Of a stretch of 64,000 nucleotides of DNA, positions 12,585-24,407 are shown one piece after another. The notes beneath the pieces were generated by a model. It searched no databases. It was given only the letters and a program-made list of their open reading frames with translations, and had not been told where the DNA came from. The first letter of the stretch is position 1. Each line of letters starts with the position of its first letter. The DNA is taken from assembly GCA_018654745.1 (NCBI GenBank), contig JABILA010000025.1:57718-121717 (forward strand), given 5' to 3'. Source of the stretch: Alphaproteobacteria bacterium. Its GTDB lineage: Bacteria; Pseudomonadota; Alphaproteobacteria; UBA2966. A program made the position numbers and the translations under genes.

Positions 12585-13543
12585 GCCGCACCTCCTTCCA
12601 AAAATTCTGAAGTGCCTGTTGCATGCAGACCTACCCTGCGAATTTCCCAATGCAGGGTCACACCAAATTCTTCCAAGACCCGACGACGGACTTCTTCGCC
12701 CAGGGTCTCCAGATCAGCAGCGGTTGCCTCACCGGTATTAATCAGGAAATTGCAATGTTTGTCCGACACCATGGCCCCGCCCCGGACAAGACCACGACAA
12801 CCGGCTCGGTCAATTAACTGCCAGGCCTTCAAGTCCGTATTTGCGGGATTGGCAAATGTTGAGCCGCCGGTGCGTGTGCGAACAGGCTGGGTACTTTCCC
12901 GGGCACCTTTGATGTTTTCAATTTGTGCAAGAATGTCGGATTTCTGTGATGCACTGGCTTTCAACACGGCTGACAGGAACAACCAGCTTTCATCTATGCC
13001 ACAGTGACGATAGGCAAAACCCATATCGACAGGTGTCAAAGTCTTGATCTCACCTACCGGAGTTACCGCTTCGGCTTCCACCAAAACGTCCGCAATTTCC
13101 GAACCATAGGCTCCGGCGTTCATGCGCAAGGCCCCGCCAATTGTGCCCGGTATCCCGGAAAGAAATTCCAATCCGCCAAGCGATGCTTCAGCCGCTGTCA
13201 GCGACACATTCACATCCAGAGCACCTGCCCCGGCAGTAACCGTTTCCTGATCGCAGAATATGCCCGCAAAACCGCGACCCAGGCGAATGACGACCCCTGG
13301 CAGCCCACCGTCCCTGATCAGAAGGTTCGAGCCGACACCCATAACCAGGACCGGCACGTCTTCAGGCTTGTTTTGCAGGAATTCAACAAGGTCTGCCTTG
13401 TCCGCCGGGCGGAATACAACTTCTGCCGCGCCACCGACGCGGAACCAGGTGACATCGGCCAGTGATACATTTTCATTGTAGCGTCCACGCACTTGCGGTA
13501 ACCGCTCGATCAATCCGGTAGGGAAGCTATGTGCTACCATCAT
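12581..13543 (-). CDS. murB: UDP-N-acetylenolpyruvoylglucosamine reductase MurB
   Basis: MurB is an FAD enzyme that reduces UDP-GlcNAc-enolpyruvate to UDP-MurNAc with NADPH. I use the ATG at 13543 (320 residues). GGGGAGGG lies upstream and the ATG forms a 4-base overlap with the murC stop; the longer frame begins inside murC. A second ATG follows immediately at 13540. FAD-binding motifs are [12 protein letters not shown] and [18 protein letters not shown], and the catalytic serine lies in GGSTFANP. The next gene, ddl, again overlaps by 4 bases. Confidence 0.96.
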   Translation of the reverse strand: MMVAHSFPTGLIERLPQVRGRYNENVSLADVTWFRVGGAAEVVFRPADKADLVEFLQNKPEDVPVLVMGVGSNLLIRDGGLPGVVIRLGRGFAGIFCDQETVTAGAGALDVNVSLTAAEASLGGLEFLSGIPGTIGGALRMNAGAYGSEIADVLVEAEAVTPVGEIKTLTPVDMGFAYRHCGIDESWLFLSAVLKASASQKSDILAQIENIKGARESTQPVRTRTGGSTFANPANTDLKAWQLIDRAGCRGLVRGGAMVSDKHCNFLINTGEATAADLETLGEEVRRRVLEEFGVTLHWEIRRVGLHATGTSEFLEGGAA

Positions 13544-14979
13544 GCTGCACCCTCCCCGGTCTTTGGGTGGTGACCCAGATATTCTTCCAGTTCCTGCGGC
13601 AACGCATTCGCCCAGGCAGTAATATTTCCGGCCCCAAGGCAAACAACCAGATCACCGGCATCTGCTTCCGACGCTGCAAGTGCTGCCAGTTCAAGAGCGT
13701 CGTCCATCACCAGCACCCGGCGGTGACCGTGACTGCGCAATCCTTCTGCCAATGAATCCCGATCAAAACCTTCCAGCGGTTCTTCACCGGCGGCAAAGAC
13801 ATTGGCGACGATAACTGTGTCTGCGTCGTTAAAGCAGTTGCAAAATTCACTGAACAAGTCCTGCAGACGGGAATAGCGATGCGGCTGGACCACGGCAACA
13901 ACCTTGCCTTCATAAGCATGCCGGGCAGCCGCCAGAACCGCAGAAATCTCGACAGGGTGATGCGCATAATCGTCAATAACAGTAATGCCACCGGCTTCTC
14001 CCGTACGAGTGAAGCGTCGTTTAACACCTTCAAACCCGGCAAGGGCCTTACGAACGGTTTCACTGTCGATGCCCATTTCACGGGCAACGGCAAAAGTCAC
14101 GAGAGAATTCAGAACGTTGTGAATGCCTGGCATGGGCAGACGCAAACCCGATATGGTTTCCACATCGCCCGTCGCCCGGTCCGTGGAAATGACGTCGAAG
14201 TTGGATCCACCTGTTGAATAAGTGACGTTGACGGCCCGGATATCAGCCTGCGGACTTTCGCCATAAGTGACAATCCGGCGATCTGAAATGCGCCCGACCA
14301 TGGACTGCACTTCCGGATGATCAATGCACATGATCGCAGCACCATAGAACGGTACATTTTCAACAAATGATTCAAACGCCTTGCGCTCGGTGTCGAAATC
14401 TCCATAAAAATCAAGATGTTCAGGGTCCATGTTGGTGACCACCGCAATGGCTGCGGGAAGACGTACAAAAGTTCCGTCACTTTCGTCGGCTTCAACAACC
14501 ATCCAGTCACCGGCCCCGAGACGGGCATTGGTGCCATAGGCGTTGATGATGCCACCGTTGATTACCGTTGGATCAAAATCGGCGGTATCCAACAATGAGG
14601 CCAGCATCGATGTTGTCGTTGTTTTGCCGTGTGTTCCGCCAACAGCAATGCAGCATTTCAGGCGCATCAACTCGGCCAGCATTTCCGCGCGGCGCACAAC
14701 CGGGATCAAGCGTTCCCGGGCAGAACGAACTTCCGGGTTATCTGATTTAACAGCCGTCGATATGACGACAACACGCGCGTCAGCAACATGCTCGGCTGCG
14801 TGACCGACAAAAACCGGGATACCTTTTTCCCGCAACCGCAAGACATTGGCATTCTCGGACTGGTCAGAGCCCTGAACCTTGTAGCCAAGATTGTGCATAA
14901 CCTCGGCGATACCACTCATGCCGATGCCACCGATGCCGACAAAATGGATGACACCAATATCGAGAGGCAACTGTCTCAT
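13540..14979 (-). CDS. murC: UDP-N-acetylmuramate--L-alanine ligase MurC
   Basis: MurC adds the first amino acid, L-alanine, to UDP-MurNAc. The 479 residues show the N-terminal Rossmann-like motif [13 protein letters not shown], the Mur-ligase P-loop GTHGKT at 115-120, the metal/substrate segment [10 protein letters not shown], and the C-terminal domain beginning near [10 protein letters not shown]. Start and stop codons overlap those of murG and murB by 4 bases each, so translation is probably coupled along the three genes. Confidence 0.97.
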   Translation of the reverse strand: MRQLPLDIGVIHFVGIGGIGMSGIAEVMHNLGYKVQGSDQSENANVLRLREKGIPVFVGHAAEHVADARVVVISTAVKSDNPEVRSARERLIPVVRRAEMLAELMRLKCCIAVGGTHGKTTTTSMLASLLDTADFDPTVINGGIINAYGTNARLGAGDWMVVEADESDGTFVRLPAAIAVVTNMDPEHLDFYGDFDTERKAFESFVENVPFYGAAIMCIDHPEVQSMVGRISDRRIVTYGESPQADIRAVNVTYSTGGSNFDVISTDRATGDVETISGLRLPMPGIHNVLNSLVTFAVAREMGIDSETVRKALAGFEGVKRRFTRTGEAGGITVIDDYAHHPVEISAVLAAARHAYEGKVVAVVQPHRYSRLQDLFSEFCNCFNDADTVIVANVFAAGEEPLEGFDRDSLAEGLRSHGHRRVLVMDDALELAALAASEADAGDLVVCLGAGNITAWANALPQELEEYLGHHPKTGEGAA

Positions 14980-16130
14980 GCTGCTTCCTCCCGTTTCGGG
15001 GAATTCCCGCCGTTGGCGCCATTGCCTTCTGCAATAAAGCTTTCGACCAGATCAGCCAGGCGAGGCGCGCTATCTGCACGCCCGACCGTCAGCGCATTGG
15101 CAGCAGCAACCGTCAATTTCTCCGGATGCGCCATCAAATCGCTGATGATGTTTGTGACGAAGTCTTTGGTAAATGAAGGCTGTGGGGCCATCCAGCCGCC
15201 GCCGGGTTCGACAAAGGCTTTGGCATTTCCTGTTTGATGATCATCCGTCGCGTGAGGATAAGGCACCAGCAAGGCTGGACGGCCAGCAACAGCGGCTTCA
15301 CTCACAGTTGAGGCACCAGCTCGGGAAATGATCAAATGTGTTTCAGCCAGACGGGCTGGTACATCATCAAAAAACGTTGCCAAATCTGTTTGCAGACCGG
15401 CGTCCCTGTATATTCCCTGGACACGATCCAGGTCTTCTGCCCGGCATTGCTGCGTGACATGCAGACGCGGTTTGAGATCATCCGGCAACTGACATAAAGC
15501 AGCGGGCACGATGTCTGACAATACTGTTGCACCCTGGCTACCACCTAGAATCAAAATGTTGAAAGCGCCGTCGATCTGGGGAGCTGGATAAGGTTTACCG
15601 CGAACTGCACGAACAGCCGCCCGAACCGGGTTGCCAACAACCTTGACCTTGGCAAAATCGCCGGGCTCCAGTTTGGCAGTATCCGCAAAGGCAACCGCAA
15701 TGCCGTCAACGCGTGGCGCAAGCAAACGGTTAACCCGCCCGAGAACGGCATTTTGTTCATGCAGGACAGATGGTGTGCCGCGTCGTGTCGCGGCCATCAT
15801 GGTCGGCAGTGACGGGTAGCCACCAAAGCCAACCACCACTGAAGGATTTAATTTTCCCAGGAGCGCCCTGGCCTGCCAGAATCCGGCGAAGAGTTCGATC
15901 AAGCCCTTGATCCGACCAAATGAGGATTGACCTGAGACAGTTCCTGCCCTGACGACATGGCGTTCCATGCGCGCAAGCGGACTATCCACCGATGCCGTAT
16001 GCGCATCGCCCCGTGCATCCGTTACCAAAATTACGTTACGGCCACGGGCCATCAATTCGCCTGCCAGCGCTTCAGCCGGGAAGAGGTGTCCACCGGTGCC
16101 ACCGGCTGCAAGAATTACGGGACCCGTCAT
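14976..16130 (-). CDS. murG: Lipid II synthase MurG (GlcNAc transferase)
   Basis: MurG transfers GlcNAc from UDP-GlcNAc to lipid I on the inner face of the cytoplasmic membrane, giving lipid II. The 384-residue GT28-family protein has the N-terminal glycine loop [12 protein letters not shown], the [12 protein letters not shown] segment, and the C-terminal nucleotide-sugar loop [10 protein letters not shown]. The C-terminal region has the typical [10 protein letters not shown] motif. It overlaps ftsW upstream and murC downstream by 4 bases each. Confidence 0.97.
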   Translation of the reverse strand: MTGPVILAAGGTGGHLFPAEALAGELMARGRNVILVTDARGDAHTASVDSPLARMERHVVRAGTVSGQSSFGRIKGLIELFAGFWQARALLGKLNPSVVVGFGGYPSLPTMMAATRRGTPSVLHEQNAVLGRVNRLLAPRVDGIAVAFADTAKLEPGDFAKVKVVGNPVRAAVRAVRGKPYPAPQIDGAFNILILGGSQGATVLSDIVPAALCQLPDDLKPRLHVTQQCRAEDLDRVQGIYRDAGLQTDLATFFDDVPARLAETHLIISRAGASTVSEAAVAGRPALLVPYPHATDDHQTGNAKAFVEPGGGWMAPQPSFTKDFVTNIISDLMAHPEKLTVAAANALTVGRADSAPRLADLVESFIAEGNGANGGNSPKREEAA

Positions 16131-17251
16131 CCGATCAACCCCGCACCTGGCCGTTTACGGGTCAGGGCCAAAACCATGCCCATACCAATCGCCAACGCCA
16201 ATAAAGACGACCCACCATATGAAACAAATGGCAGCGTCATGCCTTTGGCAGGCAATAAACGAAGATTAACACCCATATTCACAAATGCCTGAATGCCAAA
16301 CTGAACCAGCAATCCGGCAGCAGCGAGCATGACGAATGCATTGCGTTCCATCAGCATCCGTGTGAAGCCGCGCAAGACGACAAAGGCAAATAACGCCACC
16401 AGAACAAGACAGGCGATCAAGCCGAATTCTTCACCGGCGACGGCAAAGATAAAGTCCGTGTGGGCGTCCGGTAAAATCCCCTTTACCGTTCCCTCACCCG
16501 GACCGCGCCCTGTCAAACCACCTGTCCGAAAGGCGGACAAGGCTGTATCCACCTGAAACGAGTCCCCACTGGAAGGGTCAAGAAAACGATCAATGCGGCT
16601 GGCTACATGTGGCAGCAAGGCGTAGGCGGCAGCCAGCCCGGCAATACCCGCAAATCCCATGACGATAATCCAGGTCATGGGCATTCCAGCCATGAAAAAC
16701 TGTGCAAACCAGACAGCAGCGACAACGACAGTCATGCCGAAGTCAGGTTGCATCACCAGCAATCCACAAACCATGACCATCATCAGTGTAGAAATGATAT
16801 AGCCAGGAAATCCTTCACCGCGCTGTTGTTCGGCAAACATCCAGGCGGCAACAACGGCAAAAAATGGTTTGATAAACTCAGAAGGCTGGACCACAAATCC
16901 GGCAATCGACAACCAACGCCGGGCACCCTTGACTTCATTGCCAACCAGCAGAGTCAAAATCATCAAGACAATGGTTATTGCAAAACCGATTGTTGCAGCT
17001 CGGCGGATCGACAAAGGAGACGCCAGGGAAACACCGATCATCACCACAATAGCCGGAAACAGATACACGGCCTGGCGACGTACAAAATGAAAACTATCAA
17101 GGCCGATACGTTCGGCAACTGCCGGACTTGCGGCCATAACCAACAATGCCCCGGCTGCCAGCAAGGCACCGAGAGCAACCAGAGACCAGCGGTCCACGGT
17201 CCACCACCAACGGCCGACAAGTGAGGTATCAGTGCGGGCGGGACCAATCAT
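16127..17251 (-). CDS. ftsW: Divisome peptidoglycan glycosyltransferase FtsW (SEDS family)
   Basis: FtsW polymerises lipid II at the septum together with its partner FtsI. The 374 residues are rich in membrane segments, about ten by hydrophobicity. They carry the SEDS hallmarks: GARRWLSIAGFVVQPSEF, the loop HTDFIFAVAGEEFG, and the C-terminal FVSYGGSSLLA. Its place between murD and murG, with 4-base overlaps on both sides, marks it as FtsW rather than RodA. Confidence 0.97.
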   Translation of the reverse strand: MIGPARTDTSLVGRWWWTVDRWSLVALGALLAAGALLVMAASPAVAERIGLDSFHFVRRQAVYLFPAIVVMIGVSLASPLSIRRAATIGFAITIVLMILTLLVGNEVKGARRWLSIAGFVVQPSEFIKPFFAVVAAWMFAEQQRGEGFPGYIISTLMMVMVCGLLVMQPDFGMTVVVAAVWFAQFFMAGMPMTWIIVMGFAGIAGLAAAYALLPHVASRIDRFLDPSSGDSFQVDTALSAFRTGGLTGRGPGEGTVKGILPDAHTDFIFAVAGEEFGLIACLVLVALFAFVVLRGFTRMLMERNAFVMLAAAGLLVQFGIQAFVNMGVNLRLLPAKGMTLPFVSYGGSSLLALAIGMGMVLALTRKRPGAGLIG

Positions 17252-18696
17252 GCCTGCCCCCCGGCGACAGCGCCTTCACGATGCAAGAGTGATAAGCCAG
17301 TGACGAGATCACGGAAGCGATTGCCACGTAATTCGAAGTTGGCGAACTGATCAAATGAGGCAGCCGCCGGAGACAGCAACACAGCCGTATCTGGCATGGC
17401 GTCACCGTTCAGACATTTTGCCTCTTCGACGGCCCGCTCTGCTGCCATTGTTACTGCTTGCTCCAGCGTTCCCGCGACGGCGTAAGGCACCTCGCCCTCA
17501 AGCGTGGTGGCAAATTCGTCCGCAGCTTCACCGATCAGATATGCGTAAGCGATGCGGCCGAATTCAGGGCGCAAGGTTTCAATCCCGCCGTCTTTGGGTC
17601 GGCCACCGGCAATCCAGATAATGCGATCAAAACAGGCAAGAGCACGCGCGGTCGCTTCGGCATTTGTTGCCTTGCTGTCATTGATAAATCGAATATTGCC
17701 GATACGGCCCACATATTCCATGCGATGGGCGAGACCCGGGAAACTTAACAAGGCAGCTGCAGCATCGTGGATTGGACATCCCAGAGCAGTTGCTGACGCC
17801 AGGGCAGCGGCAGCATTTTGCCAGTTGTGAACACCGATCAGGTTGGTGGCACTGGAAAGATCGACCAGGGCTTCTTTCTTGCCGCCGTCATGACGTGCGA
17901 CGATACCGTCGGCGACTTCATATCCTGAAACGGCTGTACGTTTGTTCACAGGAACCGTGACTGACACGGGAACAATATTCTTGCGGCCCGCCGTCTTCAG
18001 CTTGTCAAATATGCCGGCGCAATCTTCATCATCAACGCCCACAATCGAAATTTTATTCGCCGACTGTCGCTCAAGCATGTCTCGCTTGACGCCGATGTAT
18101 CCCGCCATGTCACCATGACGATCGATGTGATCAGGACTGAGGTTCAGCAGAACGCCAACATCCGGATTTAGCGATGGAGACAAGTCGATCTGATAAGACG
18201 ACATCTCGATGACATAGATGCCGTTTTCAGGCAGGCGCGGCAATTCCAGCACTGGCGTGCCGAGATTGCCGCCCATGGCAACAGTCCGCCCACAGGTTTC
18301 CAGCACATGACCTGTCAGGGCCGTAGTCGTTGATTTGCCGTTCGTGCCGGTAATGGCAGCAATGGCATTGGGCAGGTTCTCACGGGCAAAAAGTTCAACA
18401 TCACCAATGACTTCACAGGCTTCGGCTCGTGCCATACGCACCACCCAGTGCGGTTCCGGATGGGTTAGCGGTACACCTGGGCTGAGGATCAGTGCCGCCA
18501 TTTTTTTCCAGTCAACACTGTAGAGATCAGCGAGATCAACACCGGCTTCCTCGGCTTCGTCCCGACGCTCCGGGCTGTCGTCCCAGGCACAAACTTCAGC
18601 GCCACCCGCCTTCAGCGCGCGCACAGTTGCCAGACCGGAGCGACCCAGTCCGAATACTGCTACGTGTGCATTGGCAAAGGTGGTGACTTCGATCAT
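17248..18696 (-). CDS. murD: UDP-N-acetylmuramoylalanine--D-glutamate ligase MurD
   Basis: MurD adds D-glutamate to UDP-MurNAc-L-Ala. The 482 residues include an N-terminal uridine-binding fold (VFGLGRSGLATVRAL), the P-loop GTNGKS at 117-122, the NLSPDHIDRHGD segment of the central domain, and the C-terminal motif INDSKATNAEATARAL. It starts 4 bases after mraY and its stop overlaps the ftsW start by 4 bases. Confidence 0.97.
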   Translation of the reverse strand: MIEVTTFANAHVAVFGLGRSGLATVRALKAGGAEVCAWDDSPERRDEAEEAGVDLADLYSVDWKKMAALILSPGVPLTHPEPHWVVRMARAEACEVIGDVELFARENLPNAIAAITGTNGKSTTTALTGHVLETCGRTVAMGGNLGTPVLELPRLPENGIYVIEMSSYQIDLSPSLNPDVGVLLNLSPDHIDRHGDMAGYIGVKRDMLERQSANKISIVGVDDEDCAGIFDKLKTAGRKNIVPVSVTVPVNKRTAVSGYEVADGIVARHDGGKKEALVDLSSATNLIGVHNWQNAAAALASATALGCPIHDAAAALLSFPGLAHRMEYVGRIGNIRFINDSKATNAEATARALACFDRIIWIAGGRPKDGGIETLRPEFGRIAYAYLIGEAADEFATTLEGEVPYAVAGTLEQAVTMAAERAVEEAKCLNGDAMPDTAVLLSPAAASFDQFANFELRGNRFRDLVTGLSLLHREGAVAGGQA

Positions 18697-18700
18697 CTTC

Positions 18701-19786
18701 CTACCTCAACTTCAACGTTGCGAGGCCGACCAGGGCCAGGATGACAGCGATAATCCAGAAGCGAATGACGACAGTGCTTTCAGCCCAGCCTTTTTCTTCA
18801 AAGTGGTGATGCAGCGGCGCCATGCGGAAGACACGCTTGCCGGTCAACTTGAAGGAAGCGACCTGGACGATAACCGAAACTGTTTCGAGGACAAACAAGC
18901 CTCCAACGATGGCCAGCACCAGTTCATGTTTAATAACAACACTGATGGCACCAAGGGTGCCGCCAAGTGCGAGGCTGCCGGTATCGCCCATGAAGATCAT
19001 GGCGGGCGGCGCATTGAACCAGAGGAAACCCAGACCCGCACCCACGAGCGCACCACAGATCACTACAAGCTCACCGGCACCGGGTACGGCATGCAGTTGC
19101 AGGTAGTTTGAGAATACCGAGTTGCCCACCAGATAGGCGATGAAACCAAATGTTCCTGCAGCAATGATGACAGGCACAATTGCCAGACCATCGAGGCCGT
19201 CGGTCAGATTGACCGAGTTTGAGGCACCTACCATGACAAACACGGCAAAAGGAATGGCGAGCCAGCCCAAAGGCACCAGCAGGTCTTTCACAAAAGGAAT
19301 AGCCAGACCACCGGAAAGTGGTTCCGGCGTTACAGAATTCACCCACCAGGCAGCGAGGGCGGCAACGGCAATTTCCAGAACAAGTTTCAGTTTGCCCGAC
19401 ACACCTTTGTGGTTGGACTGGGTAACTTTTTGATAGTCGTCAGCAAACCCGATCACGCCAAATCCCAGTGTCACCATCATCACGGCCCAGACATAAGGAT
19501 TGGTCAGGTCTGCCCACAGAAGTGTCGACAAGGTCAGGGCCAATAAAATCAGAAAACCACCCATCGTTGGGGTGCCCTGTTTTTCGACGATATGGCTTTG
19601 CGGTCCACAATCCCGGATGGGCTGGCCATTGGTCTGTTTGGACTTCAACCAGCGAATAACAGATGGACCAAAGATGAAGGCAACCAGCAAAGCCGTCATG
19701 ACGGCACCGCCTGCACGGAATGTCAGATAGCGAAACAGGTTCAGGATCGGCAACTGATCAGCATATTGATAAAGATAAAGAAACAT
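18701..19786 (-). CDS. mraY: Phospho-MurNAc-pentapeptide transferase MraY
   Basis: MraY transfers phospho-MurNAc-pentapeptide to undecaprenyl phosphate, forming lipid I in the inner membrane. The 361-residue polytopic protein has the catalytic GFADDYQK, the [10 protein letters not shown] motif and the C-terminal [12 protein letters not shown]. About ten membrane segments are expected. It begins 7 bases after murF ends, so it belongs to the same operon. Confidence 0.97.
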   Translation of the reverse strand: MFLYLYQYADQLPILNLFRYLTFRAGGAVMTALLVAFIFGPSVIRWLKSKQTNGQPIRDCGPQSHIVEKQGTPTMGGFLILLALTLSTLLWADLTNPYVWAVMMVTLGFGVIGFADDYQKVTQSNHKGVSGKLKLVLEIAVAALAAWWVNSVTPEPLSGGLAIPFVKDLLVPLGWLAIPFAVFVMVGASNSVNLTDGLDGLAIVPVIIAAGTFGFIAYLVGNSVFSNYLQLHAVPGAGELVVICGALVGAGLGFLWFNAPPAMIFMGDTGSLALGGTLGAISVVIKHELVLAIVGGLFVLETVSVIVQVASFKLTGKRVFRMAPLHHHFEEKGWAESTVVIRFWIIAVILALVGLATLKLR

Positions 19787-19793
19787 GCCCGTC

Positions 19794-21212
19794 CTATCCG
19801 TTTACAACTCGGGGTGTGGCTTCAAGTGCCATCAACCCTTCAACTACACGTGCCATACCACTGGCCAGAGACCCCTTGACCAGGATGACGTCTCCTGGCC
19901 GAATAACATCCACAGCCTTGTCAGCTGCCTCATCGGAATTTTCACATTGCGCAACGCGCATGATTCCAGGCAGTGCTTCGCTCAGCCCAGCCATCAACGC
20001 ACCGGAAGTGATCACCAGATCAATGCCGGCGGCTTCGATATCTGCTGCCAGGGCGCTGTGCATATCGCCGGATGCGGGACCGAGTTCTTTCATCTCACCC
20101 AGCACGGCAATACGGCGTCCGCCCTGCAGGACTGTCGCACCAGCAAGAACCTTGAAGGCAGCGCGCATAGATACAGGCGAGGCGTTGTAACTGTCATCAA
20201 TCAGGTCGAAATCACCGTTGGGCATAGAAATCCTGTGACGACGTCCGCGACCATCAGGTGCTGTCATTGCCGCCAGCGCCATGGTTGCAAGACCAACATC
20301 GGCCCCCAAAGCGTCAACAGCCGCAAGGACTGCCAGACTGTTTGTCGCCCAGTGATGACCCGGCATGCCTATTTTGTAAGTGGCCTGCATCTCGCCAATG
20401 TGCGCCGACACACAGGAGCAATTCGGGTGCAGAGCCAGGCGATCGAGGTGGACATCAGCGACAGTATTCTCGCCAAAGGAAACCACACGGGCACCGGCAT
20501 CTGTTGCAGCCTTTGCCAGTCGGTCAAACTGGTCGTTGTCCTTGTTCAGGATTGCGACACCACCTGGTTCCAGTCCTTCAAAGACTTCCGCCTTGGCGTC
20601 AGCTATCGCCTGAATGTCTTCGAAAAATTCAAGATGAGCGGCTTCAACAGTTGTTATGATTGCGACGTGCGGCCGGACCATCTTGCCAAGCGGTGAAATT
20701 TCACCGGCGTGGTTCATGCCGATTTCAAAAATGGCAAAGGCCGTGTCACGTGGCATCCGCGCCAGCGACAACGGAACGCCCCACATATTATTATAGCTGG
20801 CGACACTGGCATGAGTCGCACCTGAGCGCTCCAGCGTCTGACGCAAGGCTTCCTTGGTGCCGGTTTTACCGACACTGCCTGTTACGGCACAGATATGTGC
20901 CCCAACGCGATCACGGGCAAAGATGCCTAAACCCTCAAGGGCTTGCTGGGTGTCTTCAACCATGACCAAAGGCCAGGAAGGATCAAAATTGTCTGGTTTG
21001 CGCGACACAATGGCTGCCACAGCACCCCGCTCAAAAGCCTGGGCCACGAATTTGTGACCATCCATATTTGGTCCGACCAGCGCAATGAACAAATCGCCGT
21101 ATTCGACAGTGCGACTGTCAATGGAAACGCCCTGGGCAACCCAGTTCATTTCACATTGACCACCGGTGGCGGTGCAAGCTTCGTTCATGGTCCAGATTGA
21201 ATCGCGGGTCAT
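19794..21212 (-). CDS. murF: UDP-MurNAc-tripeptide--D-Ala-D-Ala ligase MurF
   Basis: MurF attaches D-Ala-D-Ala to UDP-MurNAc-tripeptide, completing the pentapeptide. The 472 residues have an N-terminal domain with [13 protein letters not shown], the P-loop GSVGKT at 112-117, the [10 protein letters not shown] segment, and the C-terminal [11 protein letters not shown] motif. The start codon overlaps the murE stop by one base. Each pathway step from murE to ddl is present in this cluster, so murF is not expected to have a second copy nearby. Confidence 0.96.
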   Translation of the reverse strand: MTRDSIWTMNEACTATGGQCEMNWVAQGVSIDSRTVEYGDLFIALVGPNMDGHKFVAQAFERGAVAAIVSRKPDNFDPSWPLVMVEDTQQALEGLGIFARDRVGAHICAVTGSVGKTGTKEALRQTLERSGATHASVASYNNMWGVPLSLARMPRDTAFAIFEIGMNHAGEISPLGKMVRPHVAIITTVEAAHLEFFEDIQAIADAKAEVFEGLEPGGVAILNKDNDQFDRLAKAATDAGARVVSFGENTVADVHLDRLALHPNCSCVSAHIGEMQATYKIGMPGHHWATNSLAVLAAVDALGADVGLATMALAAMTAPDGRGRRHRISMPNGDFDLIDDSYNASPVSMRAAFKVLAGATVLQGGRRIAVLGEMKELGPASGDMHSALAADIEAAGIDLVITSGALMAGLSEALPGIMRVAQCENSDEAADKAVDVIRPGDVILVKGSLASGMARVVEGLMALEATPRVVNG

Positions 21213-22669
21213 CAGATATCCCCCCCGATTTCAGCGACAGCCATCCGTGCCTGTTCGCCATCGTTAAACGGTAAAACTTCGTCGCGGATGATCTGGCCGC
21301 TTTCGTGACCTTTTCCGGCAATGACCAGAACGTCACCTTCGTTCAAACCAGCAACGGCTGCACGAATGGCGTCGGCACGGTCGCCGACTTCCATTGCCCG
21401 GTCACAGCCCTTCATGACCTGGTGGCGAATGGCAGCGGCATCTTCAAAACGGGGATTATCGTCTGTGACGATAACATGATCAGCAAACTGACAGGCGACA
21501 ACGCCCATGACACTTCGCTTTTCAACATCGCGGTCGCCGCCACAGCCAAAGACCACAACCAGTCGGTCCCGGGCATGGGACTTCAATGCTTTGAGAACAT
21601 GTTCAAGGGCATCAGGTGTATGCGCAAAATCAACAAATACCGGCGCACCATTTGGATGTTCAACGACTTTTTCAATTCGCCCGGTAACACCATGCAAATG
21701 GTTCAGAGCGTCAACAGCCGCATCCTGATCAGCACCGCAAGCCAGCACCAGACCCAGGGCACACAGTGCATTCTCTGCTTGAAAATCACCAATTACCGGC
21801 ATCTCGATCAGACAGGTTTTGCCAAAAACTTCAAGCTCAAGCATCTGGCCATCACGGCTTGGTCGGCGACGCTTGATGTTGATATCCCAACCGCGAAATC
21901 CGTAGGAAATAACCTTGAGCCCACGTGCCTCGGCGATTTCAACCAGCCTGCCCTGGTGTTCACAATCTGCATTCAGAACGGCGATTCCATCGCCCGGCAA
22001 CAATTCGCCGAACAAACGTGCCTTGGCCTGGAAATAATCTTCTTCACTTTCGTGATAATCAAAATGGTCGTGTGACAGATTGGTAAAAGCAGCCGCCTTC
22101 AGGCGCACGCCATCCAGGCGATATTGATCGAGGCCATGACTGGACGCCTCGATGGCAACATGATTTATCTCGTGGTCGACAAACTCTCGTAAATGACTGT
22201 GCAGTGTCACGGGATCAGGTGTCGTATGCTCCAGGCTGGCGCTGTAACCATCCCCTTGAACACCGAGAGTCCCAAGGCTTCCCGCCTTGTGACCGAGATG
22301 CCGCCAAATCTGTTCCACAAAACTGGCGACAGATGTTTTGCCATTTGTGCCGGTAATGGCAACCATGGTTTCCGGTTGTTTTTCAAAGAACCGCGCCGCC
22401 ATCAAGGCAAGACGGCGGCGGGGGTTGGCGTCGGCAATCAACGGAACATGTGGATCGTCAGTGCTTGTCCCCGGCGGTGCCAGTACAGCAACTGCGCCGT
22501 GACCGACAGCATCGGGAATGTATTTTCGACCATCAATTTGCGTGCCTTCAATGGCAGCGAACAAATAACCCGGACGCACGGCCCGACTGTCAGCGGTCAA
22601 TCCGCATATATCAACGCTGGGCAGGGTGTTGCCCATTTCATTGTTCATCAGGTCGGATAGAAGCATCAT
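21212..22669 (-). CDS. murE: UDP-MurNAc-dipeptide--meso-diaminopimelate ligase MurE
   Basis: MurE adds the third stem-peptide residue. I use the ATG at 22669 (485 residues), one base after the ftsI stop, with AGGGGG upstream; the longer frame intrudes into ftsI. The P-loop GTNGKT is at 107-112. The specificity motif DNPR at 404-407 is the one associated with meso-diaminopimelate rather than lysine. The C-terminal AGKGHESGQ motif is also present. An ATG ATG pair makes the exact start uncertain by one codon. Confidence 0.97.
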   Translation of the reverse strand: MMLLSDLMNNEMGNTLPSVDICGLTADSRAVRPGYLFAAIEGTQIDGRKYIPDAVGHGAVAVLAPPGTSTDDPHVPLIADANPRRRLALMAARFFEKQPETMVAITGTNGKTSVASFVEQIWRHLGHKAGSLGTLGVQGDGYSASLEHTTPDPVTLHSHLREFVDHEINHVAIEASSHGLDQYRLDGVRLKAAAFTNLSHDHFDYHESEEDYFQAKARLFGELLPGDGIAVLNADCEHQGRLVEIAEARGLKVISYGFRGWDINIKRRRPSRDGQMLELEVFGKTCLIEMPVIGDFQAENALCALGLVLACGADQDAAVDALNHLHGVTGRIEKVVEHPNGAPVFVDFAHTPDALEHVLKALKSHARDRLVVVFGCGGDRDVEKRSVMGVVACQFADHVIVTDDNPRFEDAAAIRHQVMKGCDRAMEVGDRADAIRAAVAGLNEGDVLVIAGKGHESGQIIRDEVLPFNDGEQARMAVAEIGGDI

Positions 22670-22670
22670 C

Positions 22671-24407
22671 TTATCCCCCTGCCTTGACGCGAATGAACAT
22701 GGCATTGCGAACAGATTTGCTCTCTTCGTCCACAGGTGTCACGCCCATCAACGGGCCAATCCTGGAAACAACCCGACCAAAAACCGGTGCAGCCGTCCAG
22801 CCACCGGACGCATAACCAAAGGTCTTTTTGTTGCCCTTGGGCTCGTCGATAACGGCCAATACTACATAACGTGGATCGTTCATCGGAAAGGCACCAATGA
22901 AGGAAGACAGCAAGGCCTTGCGCCGGTAGCCACCAGCGCCAGCTTTTTCCGCCGTGCCGGTTTTGCCACCAACCAGATAACCGGTTGCCGATGCCTTGGT
23001 GCCTGTACCGCTTTCGACATTCAGACGCATCAGGCGCTTCATGATCGATGACGTTCTGGCTTTCATGACGCGCGTGCCCACGGGCGTGACCATCGGCGGT
23101 CGCGCCATCAATGTTGGATCGATGCGGACGCCGCCGTTCATCAACGCTGCCATGGCACCCGTCAATTGAACCGGACTGACAGCAATGCCGTGGCCGAAAC
23201 CAACAGTCATGGTATTCACTTCGCGCCATGGAGATGGTGACAAGGGGGTGCCAACTTCCGGCAACTCAAGCGAAGCGCGTTGTAACAGACCCAAACGGCC
23301 CAGAAATTCACGTTGGCGATCAGCACCAACATCAACTGCCATTTTGGCCGCACCGATGTTCGATGAATAAATGAATATCTCAGGCACACTCAGCCAGCGC
23401 TTTTTTGGGTGATCATCCCGAATGGTAAAGCGGGCAACGCGTAAGGGCTTGGTGGCATCATAACCACCGCCAATTTTCACTGTCCCCACATCCAGGGCCA
23501 TGGCAGTTGTGAAGGCCTTGAAGGTGGAGCCCATTTCGTAAACGCCAAGAGCCGCTCGGTTAAACATGGCATTGGGTGAGGCTGTCCGTGCCTGGTTGGG
23601 ATCGAAATCCGGTAGGGACACCATGGCAATCACTTCACCGGTAACGGCATCGAGCACAATACCGGCGGCGCCCAGAGCCTTGAATTCATCAACGGCGTTG
23701 GACAATTCCTGTTGCAGGGCGAATTGGACCCGGACATCAATGCTGAGGCGCAAGGGATCACCCGTGGTCACCGACACAGACCGGCGGTTCACGGTTGCGA
23801 GCTGGTCATCATATTGCTTTTCAATACCAGCCAGGCCTTCGTTGTCGATACCGGTGTAGCCGAGCACATGTGCAACGAGATTGCCATGCGGATAGACCCG
23901 CTTGCGATCATCCCGGAAACCAACGCCCGGCACGCCCAGGGCGTTGACATCGTTTTGTTGTTTGGGTGTCAGGTGCCGCTTGAGCCAGATAAAGGCGCGG
24001 CCACTGGTAAGCTTCTTTTCAATTTCCTGGCGGTCGAGTTCCGGCAATGCTGTCACAATCTTGTCCGCGGCATCCCCGGCGTCCAGTATCCGGCGCGGTT
24101 CAGCAAACAAGGATGCCGTTGTCAAATTTGTGGCCAGCACAACACCGTTGCGATCAACAATATCGGCGCGATTGGCGGACGGCCGCTGTTCGGCGTCCAG
24201 GGAGATCTGATTGCCGGCACTTCCTTGCCAAACCGCAAGGTCAACGAGACGCACACCCACAAGCGTAAAGGCCAGGGCAAATACAGCACCCACGACAACC
24301 AGCCTGTTCCGGCCTGTCTCCAGCTGTTCTTCTGTTTCTTCAGCCCACTGCAAGGTCGTTTCCGAAACGGGGGCTATGGCGCGGGCCTTGCGGCGAAAAA
24401 CACTCAT
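22671..24407 (-). CDS. ftsI: Septal penicillin-binding protein FtsI (PBP3)
   Basis: FtsI is the class B transpeptidase that crosslinks septal peptidoglycan with FtsW. The 578 residues show a short cytoplasmic tail, one membrane helix (about 35-57), a pedestal domain, and a transpeptidase domain with the three active-site motifs STFK (294-297, nucleophile Ser294), SSN (348-350) and KTGT (482-485). Its start overlaps the ftsL stop by 4 bases. The murE start follows its stop by one base. Confidence 0.97.
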   Translation of the reverse strand: MSVFRRKARAIAPVSETTLQWAEETEEQLETGRNRLVVVGAVFALAFTLVGVRLVDLAVWQGSAGNQISLDAEQRPSANRADIVDRNGVVLATNLTTASLFAEPRRILDAGDAADKIVTALPELDRQEIEKKLTSGRAFIWLKRHLTPKQQNDVNALGVPGVGFRDDRKRVYPHGNLVAHVLGYTGIDNEGLAGIEKQYDDQLATVNRRSVSVTTGDPLRLSIDVRVQFALQQELSNAVDEFKALGAAGIVLDAVTGEVIAMVSLPDFDPNQARTASPNAMFNRAALGVYEMGSTFKAFTTAMALDVGTVKIGGGYDATKPLRVARFTIRDDHPKKRWLSVPEIFIYSSNIGAAKMAVDVGADRQREFLGRLGLLQRASLELPEVGTPLSPSPWREVNTMTVGFGHGIAVSPVQLTGAMAALMNGGVRIDPTLMARPPMVTPVGTRVMKARTSSIMKRLMRLNVESGTGTKASATGYLVGGKTGTAEKAGAGGYRRKALLSSFIGAFPMNDPRYVVLAVIDEPKGNKKTFGYASGGWTAAPVFGRVVSRIGPLMGVTPVDEESKSVRNAMFIRVKAGG